The position numbers and the translations under genes are program-made. Under the pieces are notes generated by a model. That model saw only the letters and a list, made by a program, of their open reading frames with translations. It did no database searches and had not been told where the DNA came from. Of a stretch of 64,000 bases of DNA, positions 35,610 to 47,522 are shown in pieces (the stretch's first letter is position 1; each line of letters begins with the position of its first letter). This stretch comes from Saccopteryx bilineata (Eukaryota; Chordata; Mammalia; Chiroptera; Emballonuridae). Location of the stretch: assembly GCF_036850765.1 (NCBI RefSeq), contig NC_089490.1, positions 102,288,074 through 102,352,073 on the forward strand, given 5' to 3'.

Positions 35610-36240
35610 GATGCTTTCGGATGGGGCTGGTCACCAGAGGAACCAACTGTGCTGTTCGGGGGCTGGGACTGTCAGCCCCACCCCAGACCTCTGGGGAGGG
35701 GAGAGGGGTCCACAGACTGTGGTCAGTTCCCAGCGATTAGTGATTTAATCAATCATGTTCATGTAACGGAACTTCTATAAACCCCCTAAATGATAGGGGC
35801 TGGAGAGCTTCTGGGTTGGTGACAATATCGAGGTGCTGGGAGGATGACAGGATGGCTGGAGCATGGAAGCTCTGTGCCCTCCTTATCCTCCCAGCCTCCA
35901 CACCCCCTGCCTTACTTCATGCCCCTTCTATTTTGCTGTTCCTGAGTTGTATTCTTTATAATAGACCTGTCATAGTAAGTAAATTGTTTTCCCGTGTTCT
36001 GTGAGTCATATTAGCAAATTATTAAGCCTGAGAACAGGGTCATGGGAACTCCTGGATTATAGATAGTTGATCAGAAGTACAGGGGACAATCTGACACTTG
36101 CAGGGGCAGTCTCCTGGAACTGAGCCCTTAATCTGTGGGGTCCGTGCTGACTCTGGGTGGTTAGTTAGTATCAGAATTGTATTGAATTGTAGGACACCTA
36201 GTTGGTGTAAGAACTGTTGCTGGTGTGGAAAAAAAACATA
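35610..36240 (+). repeat. Ancient LTR-like mammalian repeat
   Basis: The order ggtcagttcccagcgattagtgatttaatcaatcatg...cggaacttctataaaccccctaa...ggagagcttctgggttggtg...gttcctgagttgtattctttataatagacc...gttctgtgagtcatattagcaaattattaagcc is one I recognise from an old widespread mammalian LTR-type repeat, including a TATA-like and poly(A)-like stretch. The family name is not assigned. Confidence 0.55.
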
Positions 36241-36399
36241 TATTTGGTGCCAGAATTGTGAGCAGAAAGAGTTCACTAAAGGATGTTTTTGGTGAGATTT
36301 TAAGAAAAAGTGAAAGAATAGGAGATAAAGGGAAAAGAAACAGTAACAATCTGTAATCAGATATCGTACCCTTGAAGAAATATGGCGGAATTTGGTTTT

Positions 36400-36630
36400 A
36401 AGGTCAGAAAATGCATATCATTGATACGGAATATCACAGGAGCAGATCTACCACTAATTAGCCTTTTAACCTTGGGGGGGAAATTTTTTTTAAGCTCTCT
36501 TAGACTCAGTTTCCTTATGTGTAAATGCAGACAATATGCAGTTTCTGCCTCACAGGGTTGGCATGAAGATTAAGCATGATCATGTTTCAAAAGCAAATTA
36601 CTTGGTGACACATGCCAGTACTAAGTGCAC
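36400..36630 (+). repeat. MIR fragment
   Basis: accactaattagccttttaacc...ctcttagactcagtttccttatgtgtaaatgcagacaatatgcagtttctgcctcacagggttggcatgaagattaa is the MIR core and tail order. Confidence 0.7.
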
Positions 36631-37730
36631 AAAAATAGTAGCTGCTACTACTATTATTATTAATAAAACTGTCATAAGATATTTCTAGTGTGGTATTTTT
36701 AAATATCACTTGAGCTTTGATGTAGTGGTGTGATGGTAGTGAACAAAACAGGAAAGGGTCCTTGTTCTCGTGGAATCTACAACCCAGTAAAGGAGACAGA
36801 TACAAAATAAGTACTTAAAAAATGAAATAAGTACAAATTGTGATAAGTGTTATGAAAGAAGGTCATCACTCTCTCTTAGATGTGCACTTTATAGATCATC
36901 AGAATGATCTCTTTCTAAAATGCTCACCTGGTTATGTGTCAGTGTGGTTTTCTATTGGCTTCAGCAAATTAGCAGAGTGATTAGCTATTGAGACTCTTCA
37001 CCATCTGGTCCTAGTCCAGCCTTGTCTCCTGCCCCTGCCTAAAGTTTAGGTCCAGATACAATGCCTTCCCAGAATGCTATATTCTATTAAACTGAGTGAG
37101 AAAGGAAGAAAGGATAGAGAAGACAAAGGGGGTATCCTCTTTTTCTCCCTTCCCTTTCTCTATCCCAGTGGGTTGTAACTGGGGGTTAATTTTTGACTCC
37201 CAGGGAACACTTGGCCATGTCTGGAGGCAGTTGAAATTGTCATAACTGGGGGGTAGGGATGCTACTGACATTTAGTCTATAGGGGCCAGGGATGTGGCTA
37301 AATATCCAACCATAAACAGAATGTCCTCCCACTACAATCATCTCCCAAAATATCAGTAGAGCTGAGGTTGCTGTTCTATCCCATGCAAAGAAGACGTGAG
37401 CTCTACACTGTATTTTCTTCTGACTTGGTCTAGCTGCACCATCATTTCTCATGGTGATGGCTTATCAATATTATGGACAATAATTTTATGAATGAATCCA
37501 ACTACTGGATATGAGCAAATAACTTCATTCTATTAAACAAGACACCTACAATTTATTCTTTTTTTTCTTATTGTGAAAAATAATACATTCACTAAACTGT
37601 CAAATATCACATGTCATATTTTGGTATTAGTTACTGTAGGGAGCATCGTATTTTGGGCACCAAAAATTTATTGCCTTTGCTTATGATAAGAGTACTCTGA
37701 TTTCTTCAGGGGAAACACCTCTTGTCTTTC
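36631..37730. other. Intergenic, no gene seen
   Basis: Mixed old sequence. ggttgtaactgggggttaatttttgactcccagggaacacttggccatgtctggaggcag (37170-37230) looks like a MER-type ancient repeat. There is no coding evidence. Confidence 0.4.
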
Positions 37731-37738
37731 TCCTAGTC

Positions 37739-38146
37739 CAGGGGTCCCCAAACTACGGCCCGCGGGCCACATGCGGCCCCCTGAGGCCATTTATCCGGCC
37801 CCCGCTGCACTTCCGGGGCACCTCTTTCATTGGTGGTCAGTGAGAGGAGCATATATCACTTGTTACGGCTAGCAGTGATAAATATGGAACCGGATATTGA
37901 CCATCTCATTAGCCAAAAACAGGCCCATAGTTCCCATTGAAATACTGGTCAGCTTGTTGATTTAAATTTACTTGTTCTTTATTTTAAATATTGTATTTGT
38001 TCCTGTTTTTTTTTTTTTTAACTTTAAAATAAGATATTTGCAGTGTGCATAGGGATTTGTTCATAGTTTTTTTTTTATAGTCCGGCCCTCCAACGGTCTG
38101 AGGGACAGTGAACTGGCCCCCTGTGTAAAAAGTTTGGGGACCTCTG
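37739..38146. mobile_element. hAT MITE (408 bp)
   Basis: The ends CAGGGGTCCCCAAACT and AGTTTGGGGACCTCTG are inverted repeats. The exact 8-bp duplication tcctagtc at 37731-37738 and 38147-38154 shows hAT insertion. The subterminal CGGCCCGCGGGCC is palindromic. There is no open frame, so it was mobilised by another element's transposase. Confidence 0.93.
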
Positions 38147-38154
38147 TCCTAGTC

Positions 38155-40740
38155 CATGTGTTTTAGATGAAGTTGATTCAACCCCAGCTTCAGAATTGGA
38201 AATATGGCTCAGGCATAACCAATGAGAGCATCACACATCTTAGATCATATTGAATGGGTGAGGATTGGGTGGTGACCCACTCAGATAAAATGAGATATTA
38301 TCTTATTTTGTTGTGTTGTCTTATTATTTCAAGTTATTTACTCTTTTTCTGCAATAGAATTATATGTCTGGGCCCTTGGTGGATTTGTAGTGCCTCTCCT
38401 AAGTGTATGGAGAATATTTGTCCCAGCCCATTGATGTTGAGCTTGTCCACGTGACTTGCTTCGGCCCATAGGATGTGGGTAGAAGTGACAGTGTCAGTTT
38501 GAATGGAGGCTTTAAGGACATCACATGTCTCTGCTTGCTACTCTTGCACTTTATCATCTGCCACAAGAAGGAATGAGTCAGAAGGAACAGATCTAAACCC
38601 AACACAGCTCGAAGCCATGCCCTTCCCCTCCACTATGAGCTAAATTGCAGATCCACAAGCAAGAACAACCAGTGTTTATTATTGTAAACCACTGAGATTT
38701 GAGTTGTTTATTATATAGCATTATCACAGCAAACACCTAAATATATCCTATTTGGTTTTAGATCATTCTTCCTTTGCCTCTGCTCATATTGGCAATGGGA
38801 ATAACCCTGCATTTTAGGAAAAAGTTCTCAAACTCACTTATGTCAGCTAGCTGTGGCTAGGTTCAATCAATGGAAGGCATTGATGGAAGATGGAAGGACA
38901 GAAAGGGAAAATCTGGGGATTTCCTCCTCACTCTCTCTGCCTCTCATGGCATTTCTGGTAACGACTAAATCTTCTTTTGGGCAAACCCTACTCCACTACT
39001 GATGGCCCTGCCTTCTGGATTCCTCTTTTGAACTTCCAAGCCCTAGAAATGTAGTGGCTTCCTAGTGTTATTCCTCCCTGGGTTGCCTATCTGCTCCTGT
39101 TTATGGTCTCAGGTTTCTGTTTCTTCTGAAACCAAGTTCCTGTGTTAAATTTCCTCTTTTTGAAGTGACTTTTCTGACTTGAGCTTGACTATACAGTTAC
39201 TTTTTTTGGTTAGACTTGAATTTATGTGAATGTAGACCTTGAACTCCTGGAACCATCTTGTAACCACAGGAAATCTGGGTATAAAGCCAATATACATAAA
39301 CAGCAAAGCCATTTGAGGCTGGATTCTGGTTACCTTATTTGAAATCTTAAGTTGAACTTTGCCTAAAGCTAGAGAGTTCTATCCAGGGATTTCAATTCCA
39401 TGAGCCAATTACTCTCTTTTTTCCATAAGTGAGTTTGAGAACTTTTTCCTATCATATGAACTAAAAATTTTTTGTACCTCTTATAGGGGCATTGTTATTG
39501 GATTAAGGTCCAACCTAGTCCAATATGATCTCACTCAATCCTTAATTATATCTGCAAAGATCTTATTCCCCAATAAGGTCAAAATCTGAGGTTCCAGGTA
39601 AATATGCATTTTGGAGGGGATACTATTTAACCCATCACATAATTAATGTTTTAGTATTAATAATAATGGTTGTCATAAAGTTTTATATCATTGAATTGCT
39701 TATATATTTGTTAACATAAGTTGATAACATTTCCTTAAGACAGTTTAATATTGTTTTTAATGTTGTTGCCTCTCAGTAGTTAATCTGCTGAATGGGTAGT
39801 TTAATTCATTGTGAATGAATCAAGATCTCTATTCCTCCAACATTTCATCTAGTGCATCACCCAAGGTACAAGCCATAGATTGACACTCAATAATGTAAAA
39901 GTGTTAAAAACAATAGCAGCAACCATAAAATGCAGAATAGAACAACTAATAAACCAAAAATAAAAATTCTCCAACTATGGCATATTTGAAGCAATAGAGC
40001 ATTCCTGTAGGGCTGAGAAAGAGCCAAATCATATTTCATCATCCAAGGGGTATATGAGAGAATCTCTGTATTCTGCAGAGATGTTGAGTCAGATGAATGA
40101 CTACTCTTAATAACTTAAATTTTAGATTTCCAAGCTCAATACTTATTAAGTGGGGCACATCTTCACAATTCTGGGAAAGACAGAACTAATAGACTTCGTC
40201 ATCTGATGGAAGCAACTGATGGGGTGCACTCTGCATGTAACAAACATGTCAATTTCAAGTATAGCGAGACACTCTAAACCATGGCTATTAACCTAACCAC
40301 CAATTAGTAAGCCTACACATGAAAGCAGATTGCAGCTCATTAGGTGGAACCCTCCATTACTAATTGCAGTGTTAAAACCAAGGTAGGTAAGACAGTAAGT
40401 GCACTTAGGGAGTGGGGTACAAACTGGGAATTAATGTACAGTGAGGTTGGGAAAGCAACAGGAAGAACTATTTTCTTCTTTATACAGAAGGGAAAAGCAA
40501 CAAGAATCAAAGAATTTAGAAGGGAATGCCTCATCCAACCCCAACATTTAACCAGTGGAGAATGTGTGCTTAGAGAGGAAAAGCGATTTGTATAGTCTAA
40601 CTGTGGATTCACTTAACAATATATTGTCTTATATCTGTGTAAGGGAGAGAGTTACCAAAACAAACTAAATAGACAATGAGAATAAAAAGTAAACAACTAT
40701 AAAGTACCCTTCTGCCAAAAGTTTCAGTAAACATCTAGAA
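38155..40740. other. Intergenic, old repeats only
   Basis: No gene seen. Position 39480-39640 (ggattaaggtccaacctagtccaatatgatctcactcaatcc...tctgcaaagatcttattccccaataaggtc...caacccatcaca-like end) is an ancient mammalian repeat, and 38260-38720 resembles another. The rest is unassigned. Confidence 0.4.
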
Positions 40741-40744
40741 AAGT

Positions 40745-40746
<2 letters not shown>

Positions 40747-40777
<31 letters not shown>

Positions 40778-40798
40778 TAGACAGACAGAGAGACATTA
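40747..40798. repeat. (GT)n(GA)n compound microsatellite
   Basis: About seven GT units followed by about nine GA units, then gatagacagacagagagaca. Confidence 0.85.
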
Positions 40799-41169
40799 AG
40801 AGAAAAAACGTATATATACCTCACATAGCATAGTTTCAGTTTTTAATGAATGGTACTCAAATCCTTAGACACACTGTATGCATATAAGAAAAAAATAAAA
40901 GAACTGTTATATAATGATCAAACAAGATCTATATAGCACAATTTACTTATTTTTAAGGTTCTGTAGAGAAGTGTACATATCTTGATATTAGGGCTCAACA
41001 AACCCAATTTAAAGCCACAACTCCACTTGCCATTTGGCTAAATGAAGTGGTATGACAATTGCTCTTTAGTTTTAAATAGAAACACTAAAACATAAGTTGA
41101 TTTGAACTACTACAAAATTAATCTGTTGTAGTCATAGGCAGCAAAGTGTTATCTCTTATATGTCAAGCT

Positions 41170-41290
41170 TTTAATAACCATCCTCACCCACCCGCCCCAA
41201 AAGATTAGCTCTGTGAGAGCAGGAACCTTGTGCTTAGGTAAGAGGCTGGTGAAGAACAAGTACTCAATAGCATTGTTGGATTGATTTCTC
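41170..41290 (+). repeat. L2 3' end fragment
   Basis: ttagctctgtgagagcaggaaccttgtg...agtactcaatagcattgttggattga follows the L2 3' terminus. Confidence 0.6.
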
Positions 41291-41609
41291 AAATCTGTAG
41301 CTTATGTAAAAACCAGTTTAATCAGCTTCAGACCTAACTTTCCAACTGTCTTCTGAATACCTCTACCTACACGTTCCTCTCACACTTCAAGCTGAGCACA
41401 CCCCAAACCCAAATACGCAATTATTCTTCACCAAAAGCTGTTTTCCCTTAGACAGGTATCACCTTCACATGATAACCAAGTCCAGATACTTCAGTCTCTT
41501 AGATATCTCCAGACACTTCCTCCTCACCATCCCTTCTGAGCTACTTTAGGTAATTGTCACGATTTAATTTTTAGAATTGCTGCTAGTCTTACTCCTTTAT
41601 TTAACTTTT

Positions 41610-41965
41610 TTTTTCTGGGGTGTGTGTGTGTGTGTGTGTGTGTGTGTCACAGAGACAGAGAGAGACAGAAAGGGCAGATAGGGACAGACAGACAGGAAGG
41701 GAGAGATGAGAAGCATCAATTCGTGGCGGCTCTTTGTTGCAGCTCCTTAGTTGTTCATTGATTACTTTCTCATATGTGCCTTGATGGAGGGTGGGGGGAC
41801 ACCTTGGGCTCAAGCCAGTGACCTTTGGGCTCACATCTACGATCCCACGCTCAAGCCGGCGACCCTGCACTCAAGCCAGATAAGCCTGCACTACTAGGGG
41901 TGTTGAACCTGGGTCCTCTGCATCCCAGTCAGACGCTCTATCCACTGCGCCACTGCCTGGTCAGG
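41610..41965 (-). repeat. SINE family C
   Basis: Minus strand: GT/GA tract at the left, ttgttcattgattactttctcatatgtgccttgatgg, several ctcaagcc(a/g)g units, and head complement cactgcctggtcaggc at 41950-41965. Confidence 0.9.
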
Positions 41966-42011
41966 CAAAAGTTTTTGAAAATGATTCCCCCCGCCCCCCC
42001 CCCCCCCCTAA

Positions 42012-42308
42012 CAGTGGTTCTCAACCTTTTTTGGGCCACGGACCAGTTTAATGTCACAAAATATTTTCATGGACCGGCATTTAGGGTGGGACGAATAAAT
42101 GTATCATGTGACTGAGACAAGCGTCAAGAGTGAGTCTTAGATGGCTATAACACAGGGAATCTGGTCATTTTTTAAAAATAAAACATTGTTCAGACTTAAA
42201 TATAAATAAAACGGAAATAATGTAAGTTATTTATTCTTTCTCTGTGGACCGGTACCAAATGGCCCACGGACCGATACTGGTCCGTGGCCCGGGGCTTGGG
42301 GACCACTG
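42012..42308. mobile_element. hAT MITE (297 bp)
   Basis: Ends CAGTGGTTCTCAACC and GGGGACCACTG are imperfect inverted repeats, with internal ccacggaccag / ctggtccgtgg pairing. The flanks share ccctaa, but an adjacent C-run obscures an exact 8-bp duplication. Confidence 0.82.
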
Positions 42309-42319
42309 CCCTAAAACAC

Positions 42320-42620
42320 AAACCTATTCATGCCATTTTCTCCTTATAATTTCAAACGGCCTGTAGGAAAGACTTCAAACTTGTTAAGCTCCTACCAAGA
42401 CTTTCATGGGTGCCTACTCCTCATCTATCTCTTCATTACCAATCTTCAGTTCTTCAAAACTACTATTCCCAGAACATCTCAGGTGCTCTCACATTTCTGG
42501 AACCTGTTTTCCTCTCTGCCTGGAAAGCACTTCTTACTCCCAGTTGTCCTTCCTCTTGGCAGATTCCTATTTATCCTTCAAAATTCAACTTCTTTTTAAC
42601 CACTGACCATCCATCCTCCT
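42320..42620 (+). repeat. LINE L2 3' fragment
   Basis: cctgtaggaaagacttcaaac...ctgcctggaaagcacttcttactcccag...ttcctatttatccttcaaaattcaactt follows L2 order. Confidence 0.65.
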
Positions 42621-43379
42621 CTAAGACTATTAGGGGTTCCGTTTTTCACAAACCCCCACAGACTTCCATTAATTGAACCTTTACCATGCTGCTGAGTCCT
42701 TGAAGGTAGGGAAAGAGAGAAACAGAGAGACAGACCATCATGCCAGGTCAATTATCACTCTTTGCAGTGCCCACGGGGAAATGGAGTCCCACACAGGGGA
42801 CATGATTTGACAAAATTAAACTAGCAAGAGGAGAAAGGCCTGGAACTCCAAGTTTTGGGCCATTTTTTTTTTTGTAATGAACAAGTCACATTTACAGTTA
42901 TTACAGACCAATCTATTGTTCTATTTAAGTCCAATGTCTGCTTTATGTCCACCGTCAGAGCTAGTAAGCATATCTTATTGTGTTGAGGTTAATTTTTCTC
43001 CCCTGGCTCTTGTGTTTTCTGAAGGAAGTGTCAACATCCCCTTTTTAACTTTGGTTGTGGCCTGAAGTTATAGGACTGCCTCCTTTCATCTGTCACCCCG
43101 ACCCCTTTCGAGAAGAGGGGACTCTGAAAGTTTTCTACTTAGGATTTCCATTCCTGCTTGGTGACAGTTTGTCTCAGGAAACCAAGTCGCCTCCGGTACC
43201 GCCAGATGGCGAGTGGATTTAAGGTTGGGAGGGGCTCTTAACAGACCGGGACGGAACTCAGGACAACGCCCTTGAACTACACCTGGCGACATTCCAGGAT
43301 GAGAGATTGATTCAATTCTCCCGCCTATCGTTACTAGTAGGAGAGGCTGCTGCTGTCGCTGAGGGGCCAGACGGAAGGG
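42621..43379. other. Upstream flank of the CpG island
   Basis: No gene recognised. GC content rises from about 43180. An E2F/CDE-like TTCTCCCGCC lies at 43316-43325. Confidence 0.4.
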
Positions 43380-43570
43380 CTGGTTCAGCGGCCAGGCCGC
43401 TCTGTCTTCCAGGGAAGAGAGAGGTGAGGACGCAGAACTGAGAACGGCGGGCGCTGGAAGGCGGGGCGCCAGGGGCGTGACGGACACCCGCGCGCAGGTC
43501 TCGTGTTCCCCGGGGCGGCACCGGGGCGGGGCCTCCAGCCACGCCCCCTCTCTGCCCTCTGATTGGTCCC

Positions 43571-43576
43571 TTCGAA
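43571..43576 (+). promoter_or_regulatory. GAS2L3: CHR-like element TTCGAA beside CCAAT box
   Basis: TTCGAA five bases after GATTGG. CHR sites (TTTGAA and variants such as TTCGAA) bind the DREAM complex. The spacing to the CCAAT box is shorter than usual, so function is inferred. Confidence 0.4.
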
Positions 43577-43579
43577 ACA

Positions 43580-43724
43580 GGCGGCGGCGATCCGCGGCAA
43601 ACCCTAAGGCGGAGGAGGCGGCGGCGGCGGCGGCGGCAGCTGGTCACGGTCGTGCCGGCACCGCACTGCTTGAGCCGAGATGTGTCGCCCCACCGGGTGA
43701 AGTGACCCTCCTGCGGCAGCGCTG
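43580..43724 (+). other. GAS2L3: GAS2L3 non-coding exon 1 (5' end approximate)
   Basis: GC-rich sequence with a (GGC)n tract (43613-43638), ending at a strong donor GCTG/GTGAGT. It has no start codon in frame with the coding exon at 60255, consistent with a 5' UTR exon spliced over about 16.5 kb. The transcription start is guessed from the CCAAT/CHR position. Confidence 0.55.
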
Positions 43725-44060
43725 GTGAGTATGTCCCCGTTTGCTCTCTTTTTTCCTCGCCAACGTCTACTCGTCTTCTCGGGGCCATCGCGCCCCAGTC
43801 TAAGGGCTCGAGGAAACCCCCAGCGCTCAGCCCGGTCCGAGCGGTGGGTAGGTTGGGACCCCAAGCTGCAGAAACCACGACGCTCTACGATTGGCCCACT
43901 GCGGGAGATGCGTGCTCTGATTAGTTCCTGGCGCCGTCAAGCTGACGTTAGTCCCGCCTTTACTTGCCCACTGTGGTGCGATGCAGAGAGCGACAGGTGT
44001 GCTGGGGCGGCGTGCGGCAGGTGTGAGCGTGCTAGTCTGGGGAAGAGGTATCGATCGAGC

Positions 44061-44800
44061 CGCCACCACTCTTGCTTTAGAATCCAAAAAGGGATCAGAG
44101 TCTGAAGCTAGCTTAGGGCCTCTGAGGGCACTCTCGTTCCCAAACGCCTAGGACATGTAGGGTCACTTGGTTCCCCCACATCACCCTCGGGAAGAACTGA
44201 TGAAGTCACAGACCTTGGAAGGAGACCCAGTCACTTCCTCTACCCTCTTCCCTATTTGTTCTCTCCAGTTCATGCAAGTGCCAGATCGCTCGGATGGACA
44301 AAACAAGGGGACATAGCTCCGCGCGATGCTTTCCTACCCACACCCCTCCGTTTGCAGGGCTGCGTGGGTGGGGGGTGCTTCTACAATAGATTGCCCTGGA
44401 ATGGAAGGAAAGCTTTGAGGGCATGCTTGCCTGGTTCCTAACTAATCTTTTCAAACCAAGAGATTAGATCATATGGATTTAGAGAGCTCCTGTTATGTAT
44501 GGTGTAAAAGCTCATTAAATTGTTACTAAGTAAAGAGATGGTTTTTTGCAGGCCTAGTCTATGTCGGAGTTGGGGTTTTGCTCTGTTTGTGTGAAGTGGA
44601 CTAGTAATACTGTCTCGAGATAAGCAGTTTGTGAACTGCTGACTGGTCGACACTTACCTGATTCGGAATTGGAATTCTTGCCAGCTCAGATTCCCTCTGG
44701 GAGGAGATTGGAATGGATTTGAACGACATAGTGGACACTCTGGTGATAATCTGTTGTAGAAATATGTTGGTTGTCTGATCAGTTCCAAAAACTCATTAAA
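44061..44800 (+). other. GAS2L3 intron 1, proximal part
   Basis: Unique-looking sequence with declining GC and no recognised repeat or exon. Confidence 0.4.
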
Positions 44801-44813
44801 AAGCAAAGTGCAA

Positions 44814-45215
44814 GCCCTGGCCGGTTGGCTCAGCGGTAGAGCGTCGGCCTAGCGTGCGGAGGACCCGGGTTCGATTCCTGGCCAGGGCACACAGGAGAAG
44901 CGCCCATTTGCTTCTCCACCCCTCCGCGGCGCTTTCCTCTCTGTCTCTCTCTTCCCCTCCCGCAGCCAAGGCTCCATTGGAGCAAAAATGGCCCGGGCGC
45001 TGGGGATGGCTCTGTGGCCTCTGCCTCAGGCGCTAGAGTGGCTCTGGTCGCAACATGGCGACGCCCAGGATGGGCAGAGCATCGCCCCCTGGTGGGCAGA
45101 GCGTCGCCCCATGGTGGGCGTGCCGGGTGGATCCCGGTCGGGCGCATGCGGGAGTCTGTCTCTCTGTCTCTCCCTGTTTCCAGCTTCAGAAATTTATTAA
45201 AAAAAAAAAAGAAAA
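44814..45215 (+). repeat. SINE family A, duplicated-box subfamily
   Basis: Near-consensus, sharing diagnostic bases with the 25961 copy (tcggcctagcgtgcgga, ccgcggcgctttcc). Two CCCC(A)TGGTGGGC blocks. The target duplication aaaagcaaagtgcaa lies on both sides (about 44798 and 45217). Confidence 0.95.
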
Positions 45216-45279
45216 AAAAAGCAAAGTGCAATGACTATTGGGTGTCTGCTATTTTTGAGATGACTGAATGAAAAGCACT

Positions 45280-45510
45280 ATTTTTAGTGTAGCAGGGTTG
45301 CTAAAGCATGAGGGTTCTGAAATCAGGCTTTATTCTGTGAGTGAATGTAGGCAAGTTTTTTTTTTTAAGTCTTTTTAAACCAAAATTTCCTACTCTGTAA
45401 AAGGTTACTAATAGTTCCTACCTTACTGATGCAAAGGTTGTTGTGAGAATTAAATGAAATAACCCATATAACTAGTTTAGTATTGTGTCTGACACATAGC
45501 TATTACTGTT
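45280..45510 (+). repeat. MIR
   Basis: gggttctgaaatcaggctttattctgtgagtgaatgtaggcaag...tttcctactctgtaaaaggttactaatagttcctacc...gttgttgtgagaattaaatgaaataa...agtattgtgtctgacacatagc is the MIR order. Confidence 0.75.
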
Positions 45511-45599
45511 TCTATGCTCTTTAACTTGGATTAAATGTTTCAAGCTATCCCCAAAGGGCTGAGAGGAGCAGAGGTGAAGGCAGTGCCAAAGATAGTGAT

Positions 45600-45880
45600 A
45601 GTATCATTCACTGATTAACACATGCAAGGTGCTTAAAATAGTATTTGGCATGTAGTAAACACTCTTATTTATCAAATATGTTGTCACCTAGACTGTGCCA
45701 GGTACTGTGTTCTATGTGCTTTACTTATATTATTGTTAAACCTCTTAATCGTGCACTGTGGTTGGTGTTATCTCTATGTTATAGATGAGGGAGGAGACTG
45801 AAGCTCGGAGAAAGGAAATAACTTAGTAGGGTCCATCAGAATTCAGTCCAAACTGTCTCACTTCAATGTCCAGCTCCTTT
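45600..45880 (-). repeat. MIR core fragment
   Basis: ctgtgccaggtactgtgttctatgtgctttacttatat...tatgttatagatgagggaggagactgaagctcgga. The strand is uncertain. Confidence 0.6.
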
Positions 45881-46015
45881 TTTGTATCACACTGCCCTTG
45901 CATTTATAGTTCAAGCATTAAGCAACTGCTCTATACAGATTTGTTTGTAGGTGTCGGGTTTATTTCTGCTATATGAGTTTATTTTAATGCCTTGTTAATT
46001 CAAAAGTAATAGCGT

Positions 46016-46345
46016 GCTTGACCAGATGGTGGTGCAGTGGATAGAACATCGGACTGGGATGCGGAGGACCCAGGTTCAAAACCCTAAGGTTGCCAACTGG
46101 AGAGCTGGCTCATCTGGTTTGAGCAAGGCTCATCAGCTTGAGCCCAAGGTCACTGGCTTGAGCAAGGGGTCACTCAGTCTTCTGAAGTCCCCCCCCCCCA
46201 ATCAAGGCACATATGAGAAAGCAATCAATGAACAACTAAGGTGCTGCAACGAAGAATTGATGCTTCTCATCTCTCTCCCTTCCTGTCTGCCTTTCCCTAT
46301 CTCTGTCTCTCTTGGTCTCTGTCACACAGAACCCCCCCCCCCCAA
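46016..46345 (+). repeat. SINE family C
   Basis: Head GCTTGACCAGATGGTGGTGCAGTGGATAG, B box GGTTCAAAACCC, fewer ggcttgagc units than the 15112 copy, then the CT-rich end. Imperfect flanking match taatagcgtg / taataacatg. Confidence 0.9.
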
Positions 46346-46349
46346 ACTA

Positions 46350-47516
46350 ATAACATGACAGTAAATCAAAGTGTGTGATAAGAGAATAATGTTAACAATA
46401 TATACATGCTATTACTAAAAAAATAAATGAGTCCAATGATGTTTGGAGAATTGGTCAGTTCAGAAATGTTTTTTAATTTATAATTTTGCAAAAACATTTA
46501 GTTTTCACTTATTCACTATATCTTTTTTTACTAAATGTCACTTCTAGTATTTTTTTTCTGTAAAATTTAATTTAAGTTTGGAGGTAGGAGAAAGAAGTTC
46601 AGTTAATTCAGTAATATTTTTTCAAGCCAACTGAGGAAAGTAAGGGATTAAGGTTACTATATATTAAGATATTTTACTTTCTTCCAGTAACATGTCTTTG
46701 TATGTATGTATGTTTACTTCCTGTTGTTGCTTTCTGTACTTTGATATCCAATATACCTCTGTATATCTAATGAACCATATGATGTACATAGGAGTTGAGA
46801 AAATAGGAAACTTGAGTCTGTCAGTTGTCTCACTTGAGTTTCCCTGTTTTTAACTGAAATTTAACTGCCATGAATAAATGCTTCAGAAGTGTTGTATACA
46901 AGATAAAGGCAATAGTTATCATTGTATTTCTTTACTGTTTCTCCTAAACACTCAAAAAGTTTTCTTATATTGTTACATTGTTACAAGATAGGTTGTTTTA
47001 ACAGAAAGTTACCATGTATTTCCTAAATGAATTACTAATTTCCAAAGAACTAGAATGTAATAAAATGTAGTAGATATGCTCAATGTAATTTAATCTTTGA
47101 TGCTGAATCTATCATGGGAATTTACAGTATAATGACCATTAATTATATATGCTGGATATTTGCTGAAGGGCTAGCCTACTAATAGCAACTTCTGCTTACT
47201 ATCACACAACATGAACTTTTCTGTAAATAACATTAGCTGTGGTGAAGGGCTCACTTTATATAGTTTTAAACATAATGACCTTTGTTTTCCCTTGAATGAT
47301 TTGTTATATTTTTGATTACCAAAATAAAATTGGCTGTTGAAAAAACTGTTCAACTATGTTGAAAAGGTTTTTTTTAAACACACACATGATTTAGCAAACA
47401 TTGTGATCTCAGTAATTATATATACTTTTGGTTGCATAAGATATAATAGACATCTTTTCAGATTAGTAGATTCTACTCTGGCATATATTCTTTCAAGTGA
47501 CTAACTCCCCTGTATG
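46350..47516 (+). other. GAS2L3 intron, nothing recognised
   Basis: AT-rich sequence with no exon or repeat that I recognise. Confidence 0.4.
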
Positions 47517-47522
47517 TATGTC

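Larger units (their letters stand above)
43380..44060 (+). promoter_or_regulatory. GAS2L3: CpG island promoter of GAS2L3
   Basis: A dense CpG region in an otherwise AT-rich area, with GGGGCGGGGC (Sp1 type, 43523-43532), a reverse CCAAT box GATTGG (43561-43566), and TTCGAA (43571-43576), which fits a CHR-like element. No TATA box is evident. GAS2L3 is known as a cell-cycle gene controlled by the DREAM/LINC complexes, which act through CHR and CCAAT/NF-Y sites, so this arrangement fits. Assignment rests on its position, the donor at 43724 and the downstream start exon. A second GATTGG at 43889-43894 lies past the donor. Confidence 0.75.

Noticed and set aside
43571..43576. TTCGAA as heat-shock or other named element
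   Set aside because: Too short to name on its own; kept only as CHR-like because of the gene's known regulation.
43086..43878. Minus-strand open frames of 133 and 188 codons over the CpG island
   Set aside because: GC-rich DNA has few stop codons by chance. The frames resemble no family and overlap the GAS2L3 promoter.
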